From positions 372,001-436,000 of the forward strand of contig NZ_JACWMX010000002.1 of assembly GCF_014773245.1 (NCBI RefSeq): a stretch of 64,000 nucleotides of DNA, in the 5' to 3' direction. The notes beneath the pieces are model-generated. The model saw only the letters and a list, made by a program, of their open reading frames with translations, ran no database searches and had not been told where the DNA came from. The DNA is from Mucilaginibacter glaciei (lineage in GTDB: Bacteria > Bacteroidota > Bacteroidia > Sphingobacteriales > Sphingobacteriaceae). Below, one piece after another: positions 16,821 through 25,398 of this stretch. Numbering within the stretch: the stretch's first letter is position 1; each line of letters begins with the position of its first letter. The position numbers and the translations under genes were made by a program.

Positions 16821-18770
16821 ATGCAAACCTTCCATATAAAAGCCCTCTTACTGCTATTTTTTACCGTGTTTGCAATACAGGCACGCGCTCAACTGGCGGG
16901 CGGTAGTTTGGGCGACCCGGTGATTAATGAAACCTTTGGCCACGGCGCTACCTATGGTACTACGGGGCCTGCCCTGCCCGTTACGGTTACCAACGTAAGG
17001 TATACTACAGAAACCTGCCCCACCGATGGATATTACACCATAGCCAGCGGATTGGGAAGCTGCTTTGGCGGAACCTGGCAGACGGTTTCGCGTGACCATA
17101 CCGGCGACGCGAACGGTTATATGATGATCATCAATTCATCGTTTGACCCATCAATATTTTATGTGCAGAAAGCCAGCGGCAGCCTGCTTTGCCCAAATAC
17201 TAATTACCAGTTCTCAGCCTGGATCATGAATGTGATCCGCGACCGGCCTGACACCCGCAACCATATCCGCCCCAACATTACATTTTCTATCGAAACAGTT
17301 GATGGCACCGTGCTTAAAACCTATAATACCGGCGATATACCGCAGGGCGACTTTACCACCTTTGAGGAATACGGCACTTCGTTCACCACACCATCTAACG
17401 GGGCGGATATTGTAGTAAAGATGCGTAACAATGCACGAGGAGGGGACGGCAATGATCTGATATTGGACGACATTACTTTCAGGCCTTACGGCCCAACCAT
17501 ATTAGCTGGTTTTGGTGATATTACCTCCACCACCGACCGCGACCTTTGCGAAGGCGAAAGCGGTACCTATATTTTAAAAGCATCGCAAGTGGGGTATAAT
17601 GACCCTTACTACCAATGGCAGGTTAATAAGAATGACGGCTCGGGCTGGAAAGACGTTGCAGGGCAAACTACCACAACTTTAAACGTTACCTTAACCAATG
17701 CGGTAGCCGGTAAAAACCAATACAGGATAGGTGTATTGAACGGGCCATCGGCAGCTATTACCTGCCGCATTTACTCCCAGCCCTTAACCGTTAATGTAAA
17801 TGCGTTTCCAGTTGTGGTTATTAAACCTCAAACGATAGTTTGCGAGGCGCAGGAACTTCGCCTCACAGCCACTGGCGGGGATACTTATCAATGGACAGGA
17901 CCCAACGGGTTTACATCTGCCGAGCAATCGCCGGCAGTAAGTTACTCGGCCAACAACTCATTTAACGGCGTATACAGGGTAACGGTTACCACTAAGGGCT
18001 GCGTTTCTACCGCATCTACAACGGTAAGCGTATTACCAAAAGTTAACCCAACCATTAGCAGCGATGTGGCCATTTGTGCGGGGAGCAGTACCCAATTACA
18101 AGCCGGTGGGGGCGTTACTTACAAGTGGACACCAAGTGCCGGGTTAGACCACGACGACATAGCTAACCCCATGGCGAGCCCCTCGCTAACAACTACCTAT
18201 AATGTACGGGTTGACAATGGCGGATGCATTGACGAAAGTAAATCTGTTACGGTAACCGTCTTGAAACTACCTGCAGCAAATGCCGGTAAAGATGTTTTTA
18301 TACAGGAAGGCGAAAGCGTTACGTTACAGGGAACAGTAGCAGGCGATGATATTAAATATTACTGGACACCTACCGAAAATATGGACAACCCATTATCCCT
18401 TAAACCGGTGGTTAGCCCTACCGAGAATACCATTTACACCCTGAATGCCGAATCGCAGAGTAACTGCGGGGTAGTATTCGATAATGTGTTGGTGCGGGTT
18501 TATAAAAAAATAACTATTCCCAATAGTTTTACCCCAAACGGCGATGGCGTGAATGACCTGTGGAATATTGACCAGCTTTTTACCTATCCGGAAAGCGTAT
18601 TGACAATTTTTACGCGTAACGGCAGCCAGGTTTACCGTAGCATTGGTTACGCCAAAGCATGGAATGGCCAATACCAGGGCAAGGCCTTACCTGTCGGCAC
18701 ATATTACTATACTATCGACCTGAAGAATAATTCCCCCATACGCTCGGGATGGGTATTTTTGGTGCGGTAG
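16821..18770 (+). CDS. T9SS type B sorting domain protein with Ig/PKD-like repeats
   Basis: 649 residues. A signal peptide (ALLLLFFTVFAIQARAQ) is followed by a jelly-roll-like region (about residues 30-230), then Ig/PKD-like repeats near 240-560 with conserved Cys pairs and repeated WTPxxxLDxxxxxNPxxSP blocks. The C-terminus (ITIPNSFTPNGDGVNDLW ... ITIDLKNN then GWVFLVR) is the gliding-motility-associated C-terminal domain that directs type IX secretion and surface attachment. The protein is thus a probable surface adhesin or binding protein. It is convergent with the FMN reductase gene, 4 bases apart. Confidence 0.9.
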   Translation: MQTFHIKALLLLFFTVFAIQARAQLAGGSLGDPVINETFGHGATYGTTGPALPVTVTNVRYTTETCPTDGYYTIASGLGSCFGGTWQTVSRDHTGDANGYMMIINSSFDPSIFYVQKASGSLLCPNTNYQFSAWIMNVIRDRPDTRNHIRPNITFSIETVDGTVLKTYNTGDIPQGDFTTFEEYGTSFTTPSNGADIVVKMRNNARGGDGNDLILDDITFRPYGPTILAGFGDITSTTDRDLCEGESGTYILKASQVGYNDPYYQWQVNKNDGSGWKDVAGQTTTTLNVTLTNAVAGKNQYRIGVLNGPSAAITCRIYSQPLTVNVNAFPVVVIKPQTIVCEAQELRLTATGGDTYQWTGPNGFTSAEQSPAVSYSANNSFNGVYRVTVTTKGCVSTASTTVSVLPKVNPTISSDVAICAGSSTQLQAGGGVTYKWTPSAGLDHDDIANPMASPSLTTTYNVRVDNGGCIDESKSVTVTVLKLPAANAGKDVFIQEGESVTLQGTVAGDDIKYYWTPTENMDNPLSLKPVVSPTENTIYTLNAESQSNCGVVFDNVLVRVYKKITIPNSFTPNGDGVNDLWNIDQLFTYPESVLTIFTRNGSQVYRSIGYAKAWNGQYQGKALPVGTYYYTIDLKNNSPIRSGWVFLVR

Positions 18771-18774
18771 GGTT

Positions 18775-19296
18775 TTAATACTTGATAAACTTTTCCATCT
18801 GTTCGTCGGTGTATCGCAGGGTATCCTCGGCGGTAAGATTGCCGTTTTCGTCCATTTCTTTGCGAATAGCCGAGATATGAATTTTGAGCGGCATTACGTT
18901 TAGGTGCAGATAATGGCACACACCGGTAAAATGGTCTACCCCGCGGATGTTACCATATTTACCGGAAGATAAGCCCACCAGCGCCGCTTTTTTATCGTAA
19001 AAACTCTCCGGGAAATTGCAAGCGTCAACAAAAACCTTCAACACGCCAGGGAAACTGCCGTTATACTCGGGTATCACAAACAGGAATTTTTCGGTATCGG
19101 TTATCTGCTGCTGGATTTTTTTGAACTCCGGGCTGCGCTTACCGTACAGGTCGGTTTTCAAAAAATTATCGGGCAATTCCATCAACGATAGCAGATTGGT
19201 TTCCAGCCCCTTTTGCGCCAGGATTTTCTTATAATACTGCGCCAGTTTTAAGGTTGAACTGCCCGGCCTGTTGGTTGCTGCGATGATGGTTACCAT
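18775..19296 (-). CDS. NAD(P)H-dependent FMN reductase
   Basis: 173 residues, cytoplasmic. The start (MVTIIAATNRPGSSTLKLAQ) is the FMN phosphate-binding loop of the flavodoxin-like fold, and PEYNGSFPGVLKVFVD is the family signature PEYNxSxPGxLKxxxD; LSSGKYGNIRGV completes the flavin site. It reduces FMN or related acceptors such as quinones or azo compounds using NAD(P)H. It is a single gene, upstream of the parA intergenic region and transcribed away from it. Confidence 0.88.
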   Translation of the reverse strand: MVTIIAATNRPGSSTLKLAQYYKKILAQKGLETNLLSLMELPDNFLKTDLYGKRSPEFKKIQQQITDTEKFLFVIPEYNGSFPGVLKVFVDACNFPESFYDKKAALVGLSSGKYGNIRGVDHFTGVCHYLHLNVMPLKIHISAIRKEMDENGNLTAEDTLRYTDEQMEKFIKY

Positions 19297-19567
19297 GTTA
19301 ATTAGCGAATTATTGAGTTAGCGAATCAGTTATTGACAGGAAGCTGTAGCGTTTTAATCACTAATTCAGTCATTCACTAAATCACTAATTTCCTCCAATT
19401 ATGTTTGTAAGTTGGCGTTTACTGTGGAATTTGGAATTGTTAAAAACCGTATCTTTAGCCGCGGATTAATAAACATTCGCGGATTAATAAACATTGCAAA
19501 CATAGAAATTTCCGTGTTTGTTTTTCGTTGTTGTAATTTGCAATTATAAATTTTTTGAAGAGATAGA
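19297..19567. other. Intergenic region upstream of parA with tandem repeat
   Basis: This 271-base gap holds divergent signals for the FMN reductase and the parA operon. Between 19310 and 19395 it consists of degenerate short words (tcactaattcagtcattcac, cactaaatcactaatttcc). At 19460-19495 a tandem pair of an 18-base unit occurs. The last 60 bases before parA are T-rich (tgtttgtttttcgttgttgt). No hairpin terminator and no gene are visible. Confidence 0.6.
19460..19495. repeat. Perfect tandem duplication of 18 bases before parA
   Basis: The unit CGCGGATTAATAAACATT occurs twice head to tail (19460-19477 and 19478-19495), exactly, about 73-108 bases upstream of the parA start. It may be a replication slippage product or a duplicated regulator site. 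Confidence 0.9.
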
Positions 19568-20371
19568 ATGAGTAAAATTATTGCTTTGGCCAATCAAAAA
19601 GGTGGCGTCGGGAAAACTACATCATCCATCAACCTGGCTGCAAGTTTAGCCGTACTTGAATATAAAACCCTGCTGGTTGATGCCGACCCGCAGGCCAACT
19701 CCACATCGGGCATCGGGTTCGATCCGCGTAACATCAAAAACAGCATCTACGAGTGTATCATTAACGACATTAATCCGCATGATGCGATCCAGAAAACAGA
19801 AACACCAAACCTTGACCTGCTGCCGGCCCACATAGACCTGGTAGGTGCCGAGATAGAAATGATCAACCTGCCTAACCGCGAGTATAAAATGAAAGCGGTG
19901 CTGGAAAGCATCAGAGATGAGTATGATTTTATCATTATTGACTGCTCGCCGTCATTAGGCTTAATTACCATCAACGCCTTAACCGCTGCAGATTCGGTGA
20001 TCATCCCGGTACAGTGCGAATATTTTGCGTTAGAGGGCTTGGGCAAGCTTTTAAATACCATTAAAATTGTACAAAGCCGTTTAAATACCACGCTGGAGAT
20101 AGAGGGTATTTTATTAACCATGTATGATGTGCGCCTGCGCCTTTCAAACCAAGTTGTTGATGAGGTGAAAACCCATTTTGAAGATATGGTTTTTGATACC
20201 ATTATACAGCGCAACACCCGCTTAAGCGAGGCGCCAAGCTTTGGAATATCCGTTATCATGCACGATGCAAACTGTAAAGGAGCCGTAAATTATTTGAACC
20301 TTGCCCGCGAAATTGTGAGGAAGAATGGCTTGGTGAAGGACGAGGAACTGGCTACCACAGTAACAGCTTAA
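19568..20371 (+). CDS. parA: Chromosome partitioning ATPase ParA
   Basis: 267 residues. The deviant Walker A motif KGGVGKTTSSINLA starts at residue 11 (KGGVGKTT), with the signature lysine; the Walker B/D region (YDFIIIDCSPSLGLITINAL) and the ERNTRLSEAPSF-like segment (IIQRNTRLSEAPSFG) are present. No N-terminal helix-turn-helix, so it is the chromosomal (short) type. With ParB it segregates chromosome origins. It is followed 6 bases later by parB, and the run parA-parB-DUF5683-dapB-lepB is a known Bacteroidota order. Confidence 0.95.
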   Translation: MSKIIALANQKGGVGKTTSSINLAASLAVLEYKTLLVDADPQANSTSGIGFDPRNIKNSIYECIINDINPHDAIQKTETPNLDLLPAHIDLVGAEIEMINLPNREYKMKAVLESIRDEYDFIIIDCSPSLGLITINALTAADSVIIPVQCEYFALEGLGKLLNTIKIVQSRLNTTLEIEGILLTMYDVRLRLSNQVVDEVKTHFEDMVFDTIIQRNTRLSEAPSFGISVIMHDANCKGAVNYLNLAREIVRKNGLVKDEELATTVTA

Positions 20372-20377
20372 CATACG

Positions 20378-21304
20378 ATGAGTACAGAAAAGAGAAACGC
20401 ACTCGGTAAAGGGTTAAGCGCCCTGTTAAATGATTCTGATACCGTAAATCATAATAAGAACGCATACAGCAATAATAACGCTAATCGTAATAACGGTGTA
20501 ACGGAAACCAATTCGCTGGGCTCGGTAAACGAGATCAGGATCAGTGAGATTGTTGTTAACCCCTATCAGCCCCGTACCGAATTTGACGAGCAGGCCCTTG
20601 CTGATCTATCAGCCTCCATTAAATTGCAGGGACTGATCCAGCCGATTACCGTAAGGCGCGTTAACACGAACAGCTACCAGCTAATATCTGGCGAGCGCAG
20701 GTTACGTGCCAGCAAACTGGCAGGCCTAACCCAGATTCCCGCTTACATCCGCACTGCTAACGATCAGCAGATGCTGGAGATGGCACTGATAGAGAACATA
20801 CAGCGCGAAGACCTAAATGCGATCGAGGTAGCCCTGAGTTTTCAGCGCATGATAGAGGAACTGAGCCTGAAGCAGGAAGAATTGGGCGACAGGGTAAGCA
20901 AGAACAGATCGACCGTTACCAATTATCTGCGCTTGTTAAAATTGCCGCCAACCATCCAGGCTTCCTTGCGCGATGGCGAGATCACCATGGGCCATGCTAA
21001 GGCTTTGCTGGCGGTTGAAGATTCGACCGCGCAGATCTTTATCCACCAGCAGATCATCAAAAATGGCCTTTCGGTACGGAAGACGGAAGAGATGGTAAGG
21101 GATATTACACACGCCCCAGCAAAAAAAGAAGGTAAGCAGCCCGAAGCCCTGCCCTACCAGATGCAAAAGATCCAGGACGACCTGGCCGGGAAGTTCAGCA
21201 CCCGGGTTAAGCTTAAAATTAATACACAAGGCAATGGAACCATAGAAATACCGTTCTTGTCTGAAGATGATCTGGGCCGTATATTGGAAATGCTGGATTG
21301 GTAA
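20378..21304 (+). CDS. parB: Chromosome partitioning protein ParB
   Basis: 308 residues. The conserved N-terminal CTPase/clamp box is NPYQPRTEFDEQALADLSAS and GERRLRASKLAGL, with the LIENIQREDLNAIEVA helix. A helix-turn-helix DNA-binding segment follows (QEELGDRVSKNRSTVTNYLR). The C-terminal dimerisation domain is preceded by a basic linker. Residues 10-50 are Asn-rich and probably disordered. It binds parS sites and loads SMC; I found no perfect parS (TGTTNCACGTGAAACA type) in this window. Lies 6 bases after parA. Confidence 0.95.
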   Translation: MSTEKRNALGKGLSALLNDSDTVNHNKNAYSNNNANRNNGVTETNSLGSVNEIRISEIVVNPYQPRTEFDEQALADLSASIKLQGLIQPITVRRVNTNSYQLISGERRLRASKLAGLTQIPAYIRTANDQQMLEMALIENIQREDLNAIEVALSFQRMIEELSLKQEELGDRVSKNRSTVTNYLRLLKLPPTIQASLRDGEITMGHAKALLAVEDSTAQIFIHQQIIKNGLSVRKTEEMVRDITHAPAKKEGKQPEALPYQMQKIQDDLAGKFSTRVKLKINTQGNGTIEIPFLSEDDLGRILEMLDW

Positions 21305-21305
21305 A

Positions 21306-22019
21306 ATGTCGCAAAAACTTTTAGGTGCTGTATGGTTAATATTTTGCAGCTTTGGTGCCTTTGCCCAAAGCCGTGATACGGTTATTAGGGGCAAGGTTGA
21401 TACCGTTATCAACGCGCCAAAAAAAGCGACAGAGGCAGCGCCTGAAAAGTTTTATCCAAAAATTAGGAAGGAAAAGATCTATAATCCCGATACTACGCAC
21501 ATACCCAGCCTGGCGGTAAAACGCTCGCTCATCATCCCCGGATGGGGCCAATTGTATAACAAAAAAGGGGCTTGGTGGAAAATCCCCGCTATATATGGGG
21601 GCTTAGGGGCATTGGGCTACAACATCGTAACCAGCCAGCAGGGATACAAAAAGTTTTTAGCCTTTTACCGCATAAAAAACCTGGGGCGTACACCTATTGC
21701 CACCGATGCAGAATACGCATCGTACATCAAATACAAAGACGAATACACAATTTATTCGGGGCAATCGTTACAATACTTTCAGGAAGGGGTAAGTACTTAT
21801 CAGCGTAATTTCCAGATCAGTATTCTGGGGGTCATCGCGGTTTGGGGTATCCAGGCGGTAGAGGCATATGTAGAGGCTAAATTTATCAGTTCCTTTTCGG
21901 TAGATACGGACCTGGCTATGAAAATTGGGCCCAGCTTTATCAACCAGCCGGTTTATGCAATGGCAGGCTCTGCAAATGCTTATATTCCCGGTTTAAAAAT
22001 TACCTTTACGCTTAAATAG
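21306..22019 (+). CDS. DUF5683 domain-containing protein
   Basis: 237 residues from ATG 21306, two bases after the parB stop; a longer frame beginning at 21267 overlaps parB and is rejected. A signal peptide is visible (GAVWLIFCSFGAFAQ). The conserved DUF5683 block is SLAVKRSLIIPGWGQLYNKK and KGAWWKIPAIYGGLGALGYN with two hydrophobic segments, then a QAVEAYVEAKF segment. The family is widespread in Bacteroidota and regularly sits between parB and dapB. Function is unknown; probably an outer-membrane or periplasmic protein. Confidence 0.88.
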   Translation: MSQKLLGAVWLIFCSFGAFAQSRDTVIRGKVDTVINAPKKATEAAPEKFYPKIRKEKIYNPDTTHIPSLAVKRSLIIPGWGQLYNKKGAWWKIPAIYGGLGALGYNIVTSQQGYKKFLAFYRIKNLGRTPIATDAEYASYIKYKDEYTIYSGQSLQYFQEGVSTYQRNFQISILGVIAVWGIQAVEAYVEAKFISSFSVDTDLAMKIGPSFINQPVYAMAGSANAYIPGLKITFTLK

Positions 22020-22041
22020 TAAAGGCACCAATAATCACATA

Positions 22042-22791
22042 ATGAAAATTGCATTATTAGGTTACGGTAAAATGGGCAAAATAATCGAAAAGATTGCCCT
22101 TGACCGTAAACACGAAATTGTATTAACCACATCACAAGAAAACCTGCACGATCTGACGCAGGAGAACTTGCAAAAGGCCGATGTAGCCATCGAGTTCAGC
22201 ACACCATCAACCGTTTTAGGGAATATCGAGGCTTGCTTTAAAGCGGGCCTGCCTGTTGTGGTAGGCACTACCGGCTGGCATCACGAAACGGCACAGATGA
22301 AAGAACAGTGCGCATACCACAAAGGAGCTTTGCTGTATGCCACCAATTTTAGCGTTGGCGTGAATATCTTTTTCCACGTTAATAAAATGCTGGCCAAACT
22401 GATGAATAACTACCCCTACTATGATGTGCAGGTAGAAGAGATCCATCATACTCAAAAGCTCGATTCGCCAAGCGGCACTGCCATTACTATTGCCGAAGGC
22501 ATTATAGATAACCTGGAAGCTAAAGCAGGCTGGGTAAATGTACTGACTACCGACGACGCTGCAGACGATGCCAATATCCCGGTCGACCAACTGCTGATAG
22601 AATCCCTGCGGATTGAAAACGTACCCGGGACCCATACCGTAATTTATGATAGCGAGGTTGACACCATTGAATTTAAACATACCGCCCATAACCGTAATGG
22701 TTTTGCCTTAGGCGCGGTACTGGCTGCCGAATGGATACAGGGTAAAAAAGGCTTTTACTCGGTAGAGGATATGTTCGATTTTAATAAATAA
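22042..22791 (+). CDS. dapB: 4-hydroxy-tetrahydrodipicolinate reductase
   Basis: 249 residues. The N-terminal Rossmann motif is GYGKMGK, and the substrate-binding signature reads EEIHHTQKLDSPSGTA (residues around 135-150), including the catalytic His pair and Lys. The EFKHTAHNRNGFALGAVLAA segment is the typical C-terminal dimer region. It carries out the NAD(P)H-dependent second step of the diaminopimelate/lysine pathway, needed for peptidoglycan. Starts 22 bases after the DUF5683 gene and is followed by lepB 23 bases later. Confidence 0.95.
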   Translation: MKIALLGYGKMGKIIEKIALDRKHEIVLTTSQENLHDLTQENLQKADVAIEFSTPSTVLGNIEACFKAGLPVVVGTTGWHHETAQMKEQCAYHKGALLYATNFSVGVNIFFHVNKMLAKLMNNYPYYDVQVEEIHHTQKLDSPSGTAITIAEGIIDNLEAKAGWVNVLTTDDAADDANIPVDQLLIESLRIENVPGTHTVIYDSEVDTIEFKHTAHNRNGFALGAVLAAEWIQGKKGFYSVEDMFDFNK

Positions 22792-22814
22792 TACTTTCCC
22801 CCAATACATCAATA

Positions 22815-23951
22815 ATGAACTGGAAATTTTGGAATAAAAACAAAAACGACGATAAAAATAAAAAGAAAAAGAGCCCTGCACGCGAGTGGACGGATGCTAT
22901 TATCTTTGCTGTAGTTGCTGCTACGTTGATCCGTACTTTGTTTATCGAAGCCTATACCATCCCTACACCATCAATGGAACGTTCCCTGTTGGTAGGCGAT
23001 TTTTTGTTTGTGAGCAAGGTTAACTACGGCGCTCGTACGCCGATGACGCCCATTGCATTTCCGTTTGCACACCATACCATGCCCTTGTTAGGTACCAAGG
23101 CTTACTGGGATGGCGTTAAGCTGCCTTATTACCGTTTACCGGGTTTAAGCGAAGTAAAAAAAGGCGATGTGGTGGTATTTAACTATCCAATGGAAGCCGA
23201 TTCGCCCTACTACCGACCGGTTGATAAACGCGAAAACTATATCAAACGCTGCCAGGGTGCGCCAGGTGACACTTTGAGCCTAATTGATGCACAGGTATAT
23301 GTGAATGGCAAAGCCGCACCAAACCCGCCGGGCGAACAAACCGACTATACCATTACCACCACGGGTATGGAAATGAACCCTAAAATACTGGCAGAGCTGA
23401 ACGTATCTAATTATGAAAACATCCCGTTCCCTACCATGACTAAGGATGCAGCTGCTAAAATAAAGGGGTACTCGAACGTAAAATCAATTACACAAAATAT
23501 CAGGCCCAAAGGCATTGCAGATCCTTTTAATTCCGTGTTCCCGGCAGGATACCCTAAATATAGGTTGACCCCCAACAACGGCAGCTTTAACTGGAATGTT
23601 GACAACTACGGTCCGATAATTATTCCTAAAAAGGGCTGGACAGTAAAATTAGATAGCCTTACGATGCCAGTTTACGGCCGCGCTATAGAGATTTACGAAG
23701 GCAATAAGGTAGATATCAAAGGCAGCGAAGTTTATATAAACGGCGCAAAGGCCGATAGCTATACTTTTAAAATGAACTACTACTGGATGATGGGCGATAA
23801 CCGCCACGATTCGGCAGATTCGAGATACTGGGGTTTTGTACCCGAAGACCATATTGTAGGGAAGGCCCTGTTTATCTGGATGAGTTGGGATGATAACGGA
23901 TCATTTTTTGGACACATCCGCTGGAGCAGGTTATTCAGAGGGATAAATTAA
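22815..23951 (+). CDS. lepB: Type I signal peptidase
   Basis: 378 residues, an inner-membrane protein with a highly charged N-terminal tail (residues 5-24, Lys-rich) and one membrane segment (WTDAIIFAVVAATLIRTLFI, 25-44). The catalytic serine is S53 in TIPTPSMERSLLVGDFLFVS and the general base is probably K144 in NYIKRCQGAPGD. The C-terminal box YYWMMGDNRHDSADSRYWGF follows near 316-335. Residues about 150-300 form an insertion longer than in E. coli-type enzymes, common in this phylum. It removes Sec signal peptides. A terminator follows at 23954. Confidence 0.95.
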   Translation: MNWKFWNKNKNDDKNKKKKSPAREWTDAIIFAVVAATLIRTLFIEAYTIPTPSMERSLLVGDFLFVSKVNYGARTPMTPIAFPFAHHTMPLLGTKAYWDGVKLPYYRLPGLSEVKKGDVVVFNYPMEADSPYYRPVDKRENYIKRCQGAPGDTLSLIDAQVYVNGKAAPNPPGEQTDYTITTTGMEMNPKILAELNVSNYENIPFPTMTKDAAAKIKGYSNVKSITQNIRPKGIADPFNSVFPAGYPKYRLTPNNGSFNWNVDNYGPIIIPKKGWTVKLDSLTMPVYGRAIEIYEGNKVDIKGSEVYINGAKADSYTFKMNYYWMMGDNRHDSADSRYWGFVPEDHIVGKALFIWMSWDDNGSFFGHIRWSRLFRGIN

Positions 23952-23953
23952 CC

Positions 23954-23991
23954 ACAAAGGCCTTGTTCGAAAGAATGAGGCCTTTGTTTTT
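23954..23991 (+). terminator. Terminator of the parA-lepB operon
   Basis: Stem ACAAAGGCC (23954-23962) with GGCCTTTGT (23979-23987), loop of 16 bases, then TTT. It starts 3 bases after the lepB stop codon. Confidence 0.75.
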
Positions 23992-24021
23992 AAAGAGCTA
24001 TTTTCCAAATATGTCATCAGG

Positions 24022-24194
24022 TGCAGTCGCTCGGCTCCAGCCGAGTGACTGCACACGGCGCTTAATGGCACTCCACCGCACTCGCTCGGCTCCAGCCGAG
24101 TGAGGTTTATTATAAGGCCTCCGGCCGCAGCTCAATGTTTCGTCCGCCAGAGGCCGAAAAATAGTCGTCACTCGGCTGGAGCCGAGCGACTGCA
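24022..24194. repeat. Cluster of three REP-like palindromes (CTCGGCTCCAGCCGAG)
   Basis: Copy 1 (24022-24049) and copy 3 (24167-24194, inverted) share an identical 28-base sequence; copy 2 (24082-24103) shares 22 bases with the same core. Each is a hairpin around CTCGGCT-CC-AGCCGAG. In the orientation with loop CC, each stem carries the same G opposite T at one position, so it would be a G.U wobble in RNA. Copies 1 and 3 thus form an outer inverted repeat. Between copies 2 and 3 lies another stem, GGCCTC (24116-24121) with GAGGCC (24150-24155). The whole looks like a compound REP/BIME element. Confidence 0.8.
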
Positions 24195-24207
24195 ATGAAC
24201 CGTGTAT

Positions 24208-24274
24208 GCGAGCGATAGCGTGGCAATCTCATAGGACAATCGGATATGCTCAGATTGCTTTGCCGCTATCGCTC
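24208..24274. repeat. Inverted repeat of the GAGCGATAGCG family
   Basis: GAGCGATAGCG at 24210-24220 is inverted exactly at 24264-24274, with further pairing of GCAATCT (24223-24229) and AGATTGC (24252-24258). The same 11-base word, inverted, is in the repeat at 62547-62650. Together with the adjacent cluster it fills the 23952-24304 gap. Confidence 0.7.
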
Positions 24275-24304
24275 CCCGCAAAAACATGGTTTTTGATTTT
24301 TCAA

Positions 24305-25267
24305 TCACTCTCCGATAAACTTTAATCCAATTTGGCGGCGGGTTTCATCGATCATCGCTATCATCCCACGCGACAGAGCGTGGGTAACAATTGGACTTTC
24401 GGTAGCACCGGTACGGATCAGGTCGCAAAAGTGAGCGGTTTCATAATTTAACCCACCTGCTATAAAAGGCTTACTGATCTCAACGGATCGTCCGTCCAGG
24501 TAATCAATAGTAGCGCGGGCGGGGTTCCACCAGTTTTTGTGAATGGTGATATGGCCAAGGGTTCCGGCTATCAATGCATCGCCCTTGCCATGCAGATCGA
24601 ACCCGGTATAAACCTGCGCGTATCCACCGGCATGTTTGGTTTGAAATATGGCGAACGTATCTACCCCCGTAGGCCCAAAATGGCCCATAGCCTGTACTTC
24701 TTTAGTTTCGCCCAGCCAGTCAATTGCCAAAAAGGCTTCGTAAATACCGATACCCATCAGGCTGCCGCCTGCAAGTTCATAACTAAAGTTGGGGTGATCT
24801 TTACTAACATCCGCCACAGACGAGCCGGCACGCACATAACCCACTTCGCCTATAGGGTCGTGCTTTAAATATTCTTTAAGTTGGGTGTATAAAGGATAAA
24901 AGGGCGGCTTCATGCCTTCCATAAAGAGAAGGCCGGTAGCTTTTGAAAGCTTTAATACCTCATCCAGTTGCTGCAGATTTAATGCAGCAGGTTTTTCACA
25001 AAGCACATGTTTGCCAGCCTGTAACGCCTTGATGCAGTATTCCATGTGGCTATCGGGCAATGTAGCTATATATACGGCGTCAATATCACCGGCAAGCAAT
25101 TCATCTACACTTGTGCAGGCCTTGCCACCATACTGGCTTATAAATGCATCTACCGTTTCGGCCCTGCGCGACCATGATGCCGCCAGCACAGCACCCGGCA
25201 CCTCAGGTAAGCCCTGCATAAAACGATGGGCAATACGCCCGCAACCGATGATGCCGAATTTGATCAT
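24305..25267 (-). CDS. Gfo/Idh/MocA-family oxidoreductase
   Basis: 320 residues. The N-terminal Rossmann fold opens with MIKFGIIGCGRIAHRFMQGL (GxGxxA-like), and the EKPAALNLQQLDEVL segment has the conserved E-K-P of this family. The C-terminal alpha/beta domain includes GGSLMGIGIYEAFLAIDWLG, likely the substrate pocket. The family oxidises or reduces sugars, inositols or related alcohols with NAD(P); specificity cannot be read. It is monocistronic; the repeat cluster lies between its end and lepB. Confidence 0.88.
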   Translation of the reverse strand: MIKFGIIGCGRIAHRFMQGLPEVPGAVLAASWSRRAETVDAFISQYGGKACTSVDELLAGDIDAVYIATLPDSHMEYCIKALQAGKHVLCEKPAALNLQQLDEVLKLSKATGLLFMEGMKPPFYPLYTQLKEYLKHDPIGEVGYVRAGSSVADVSKDHPNFSYELAGGSLMGIGIYEAFLAIDWLGETKEVQAMGHFGPTGVDTFAIFQTKHAGGYAQVYTGFDLHGKGDALIAGTLGHITIHKNWWNPARATIDYLDGRSVEISKPFIAGGLNYETAHFCDLIRTGATESPIVTHALSRGMIAMIDETRRQIGLKFIGE

Positions 25268-25330
25268 TAATTCAAAATTTAAAAGTCAAAATTAAAAAAG
25301 CATTGTTGCTAAGACGAAAAACAAAGACAA

Positions 25331-25363
25331 TAAAAAGCCTCAAGTTGAAACAACTTAAGGCTT
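25331..25363 (-). terminator. Terminator after the 25.4 kb lipoprotein gene
   Basis: A 13-base stem, AAGCCTCAAGTTG (25335-25347) with CAACTTAAGGCTT (25351-25363), one mismatch that becomes a G.U pair on the minus strand. Read on the minus strand, it is followed by TTTTATTG. It lies just past the stop of the gene ending at 25399. Confidence 0.8.
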
Positions 25364-25398
25364 GATATTATATTCAATACTTACTACTCACCACTCAA

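Noticed and set aside
21267..21305. Extended start of the DUF5683 gene
   Set aside because: Would overlap the parB 3' end with no signal peptide at the front; the ATG at 21306 gives a proper signal peptide.
19297..23951. Search for a parS site next to parA/parB
   Set aside because: No TGTTNCACGTGAAACA-like sequence was found by eye in this operon; a computed genome search would be needed.
24022..24274. Possible CRISPR array
   Set aside because: Repeats are few, palindromic, in both orientations, and have irregular spacing; no cas genes nearby.
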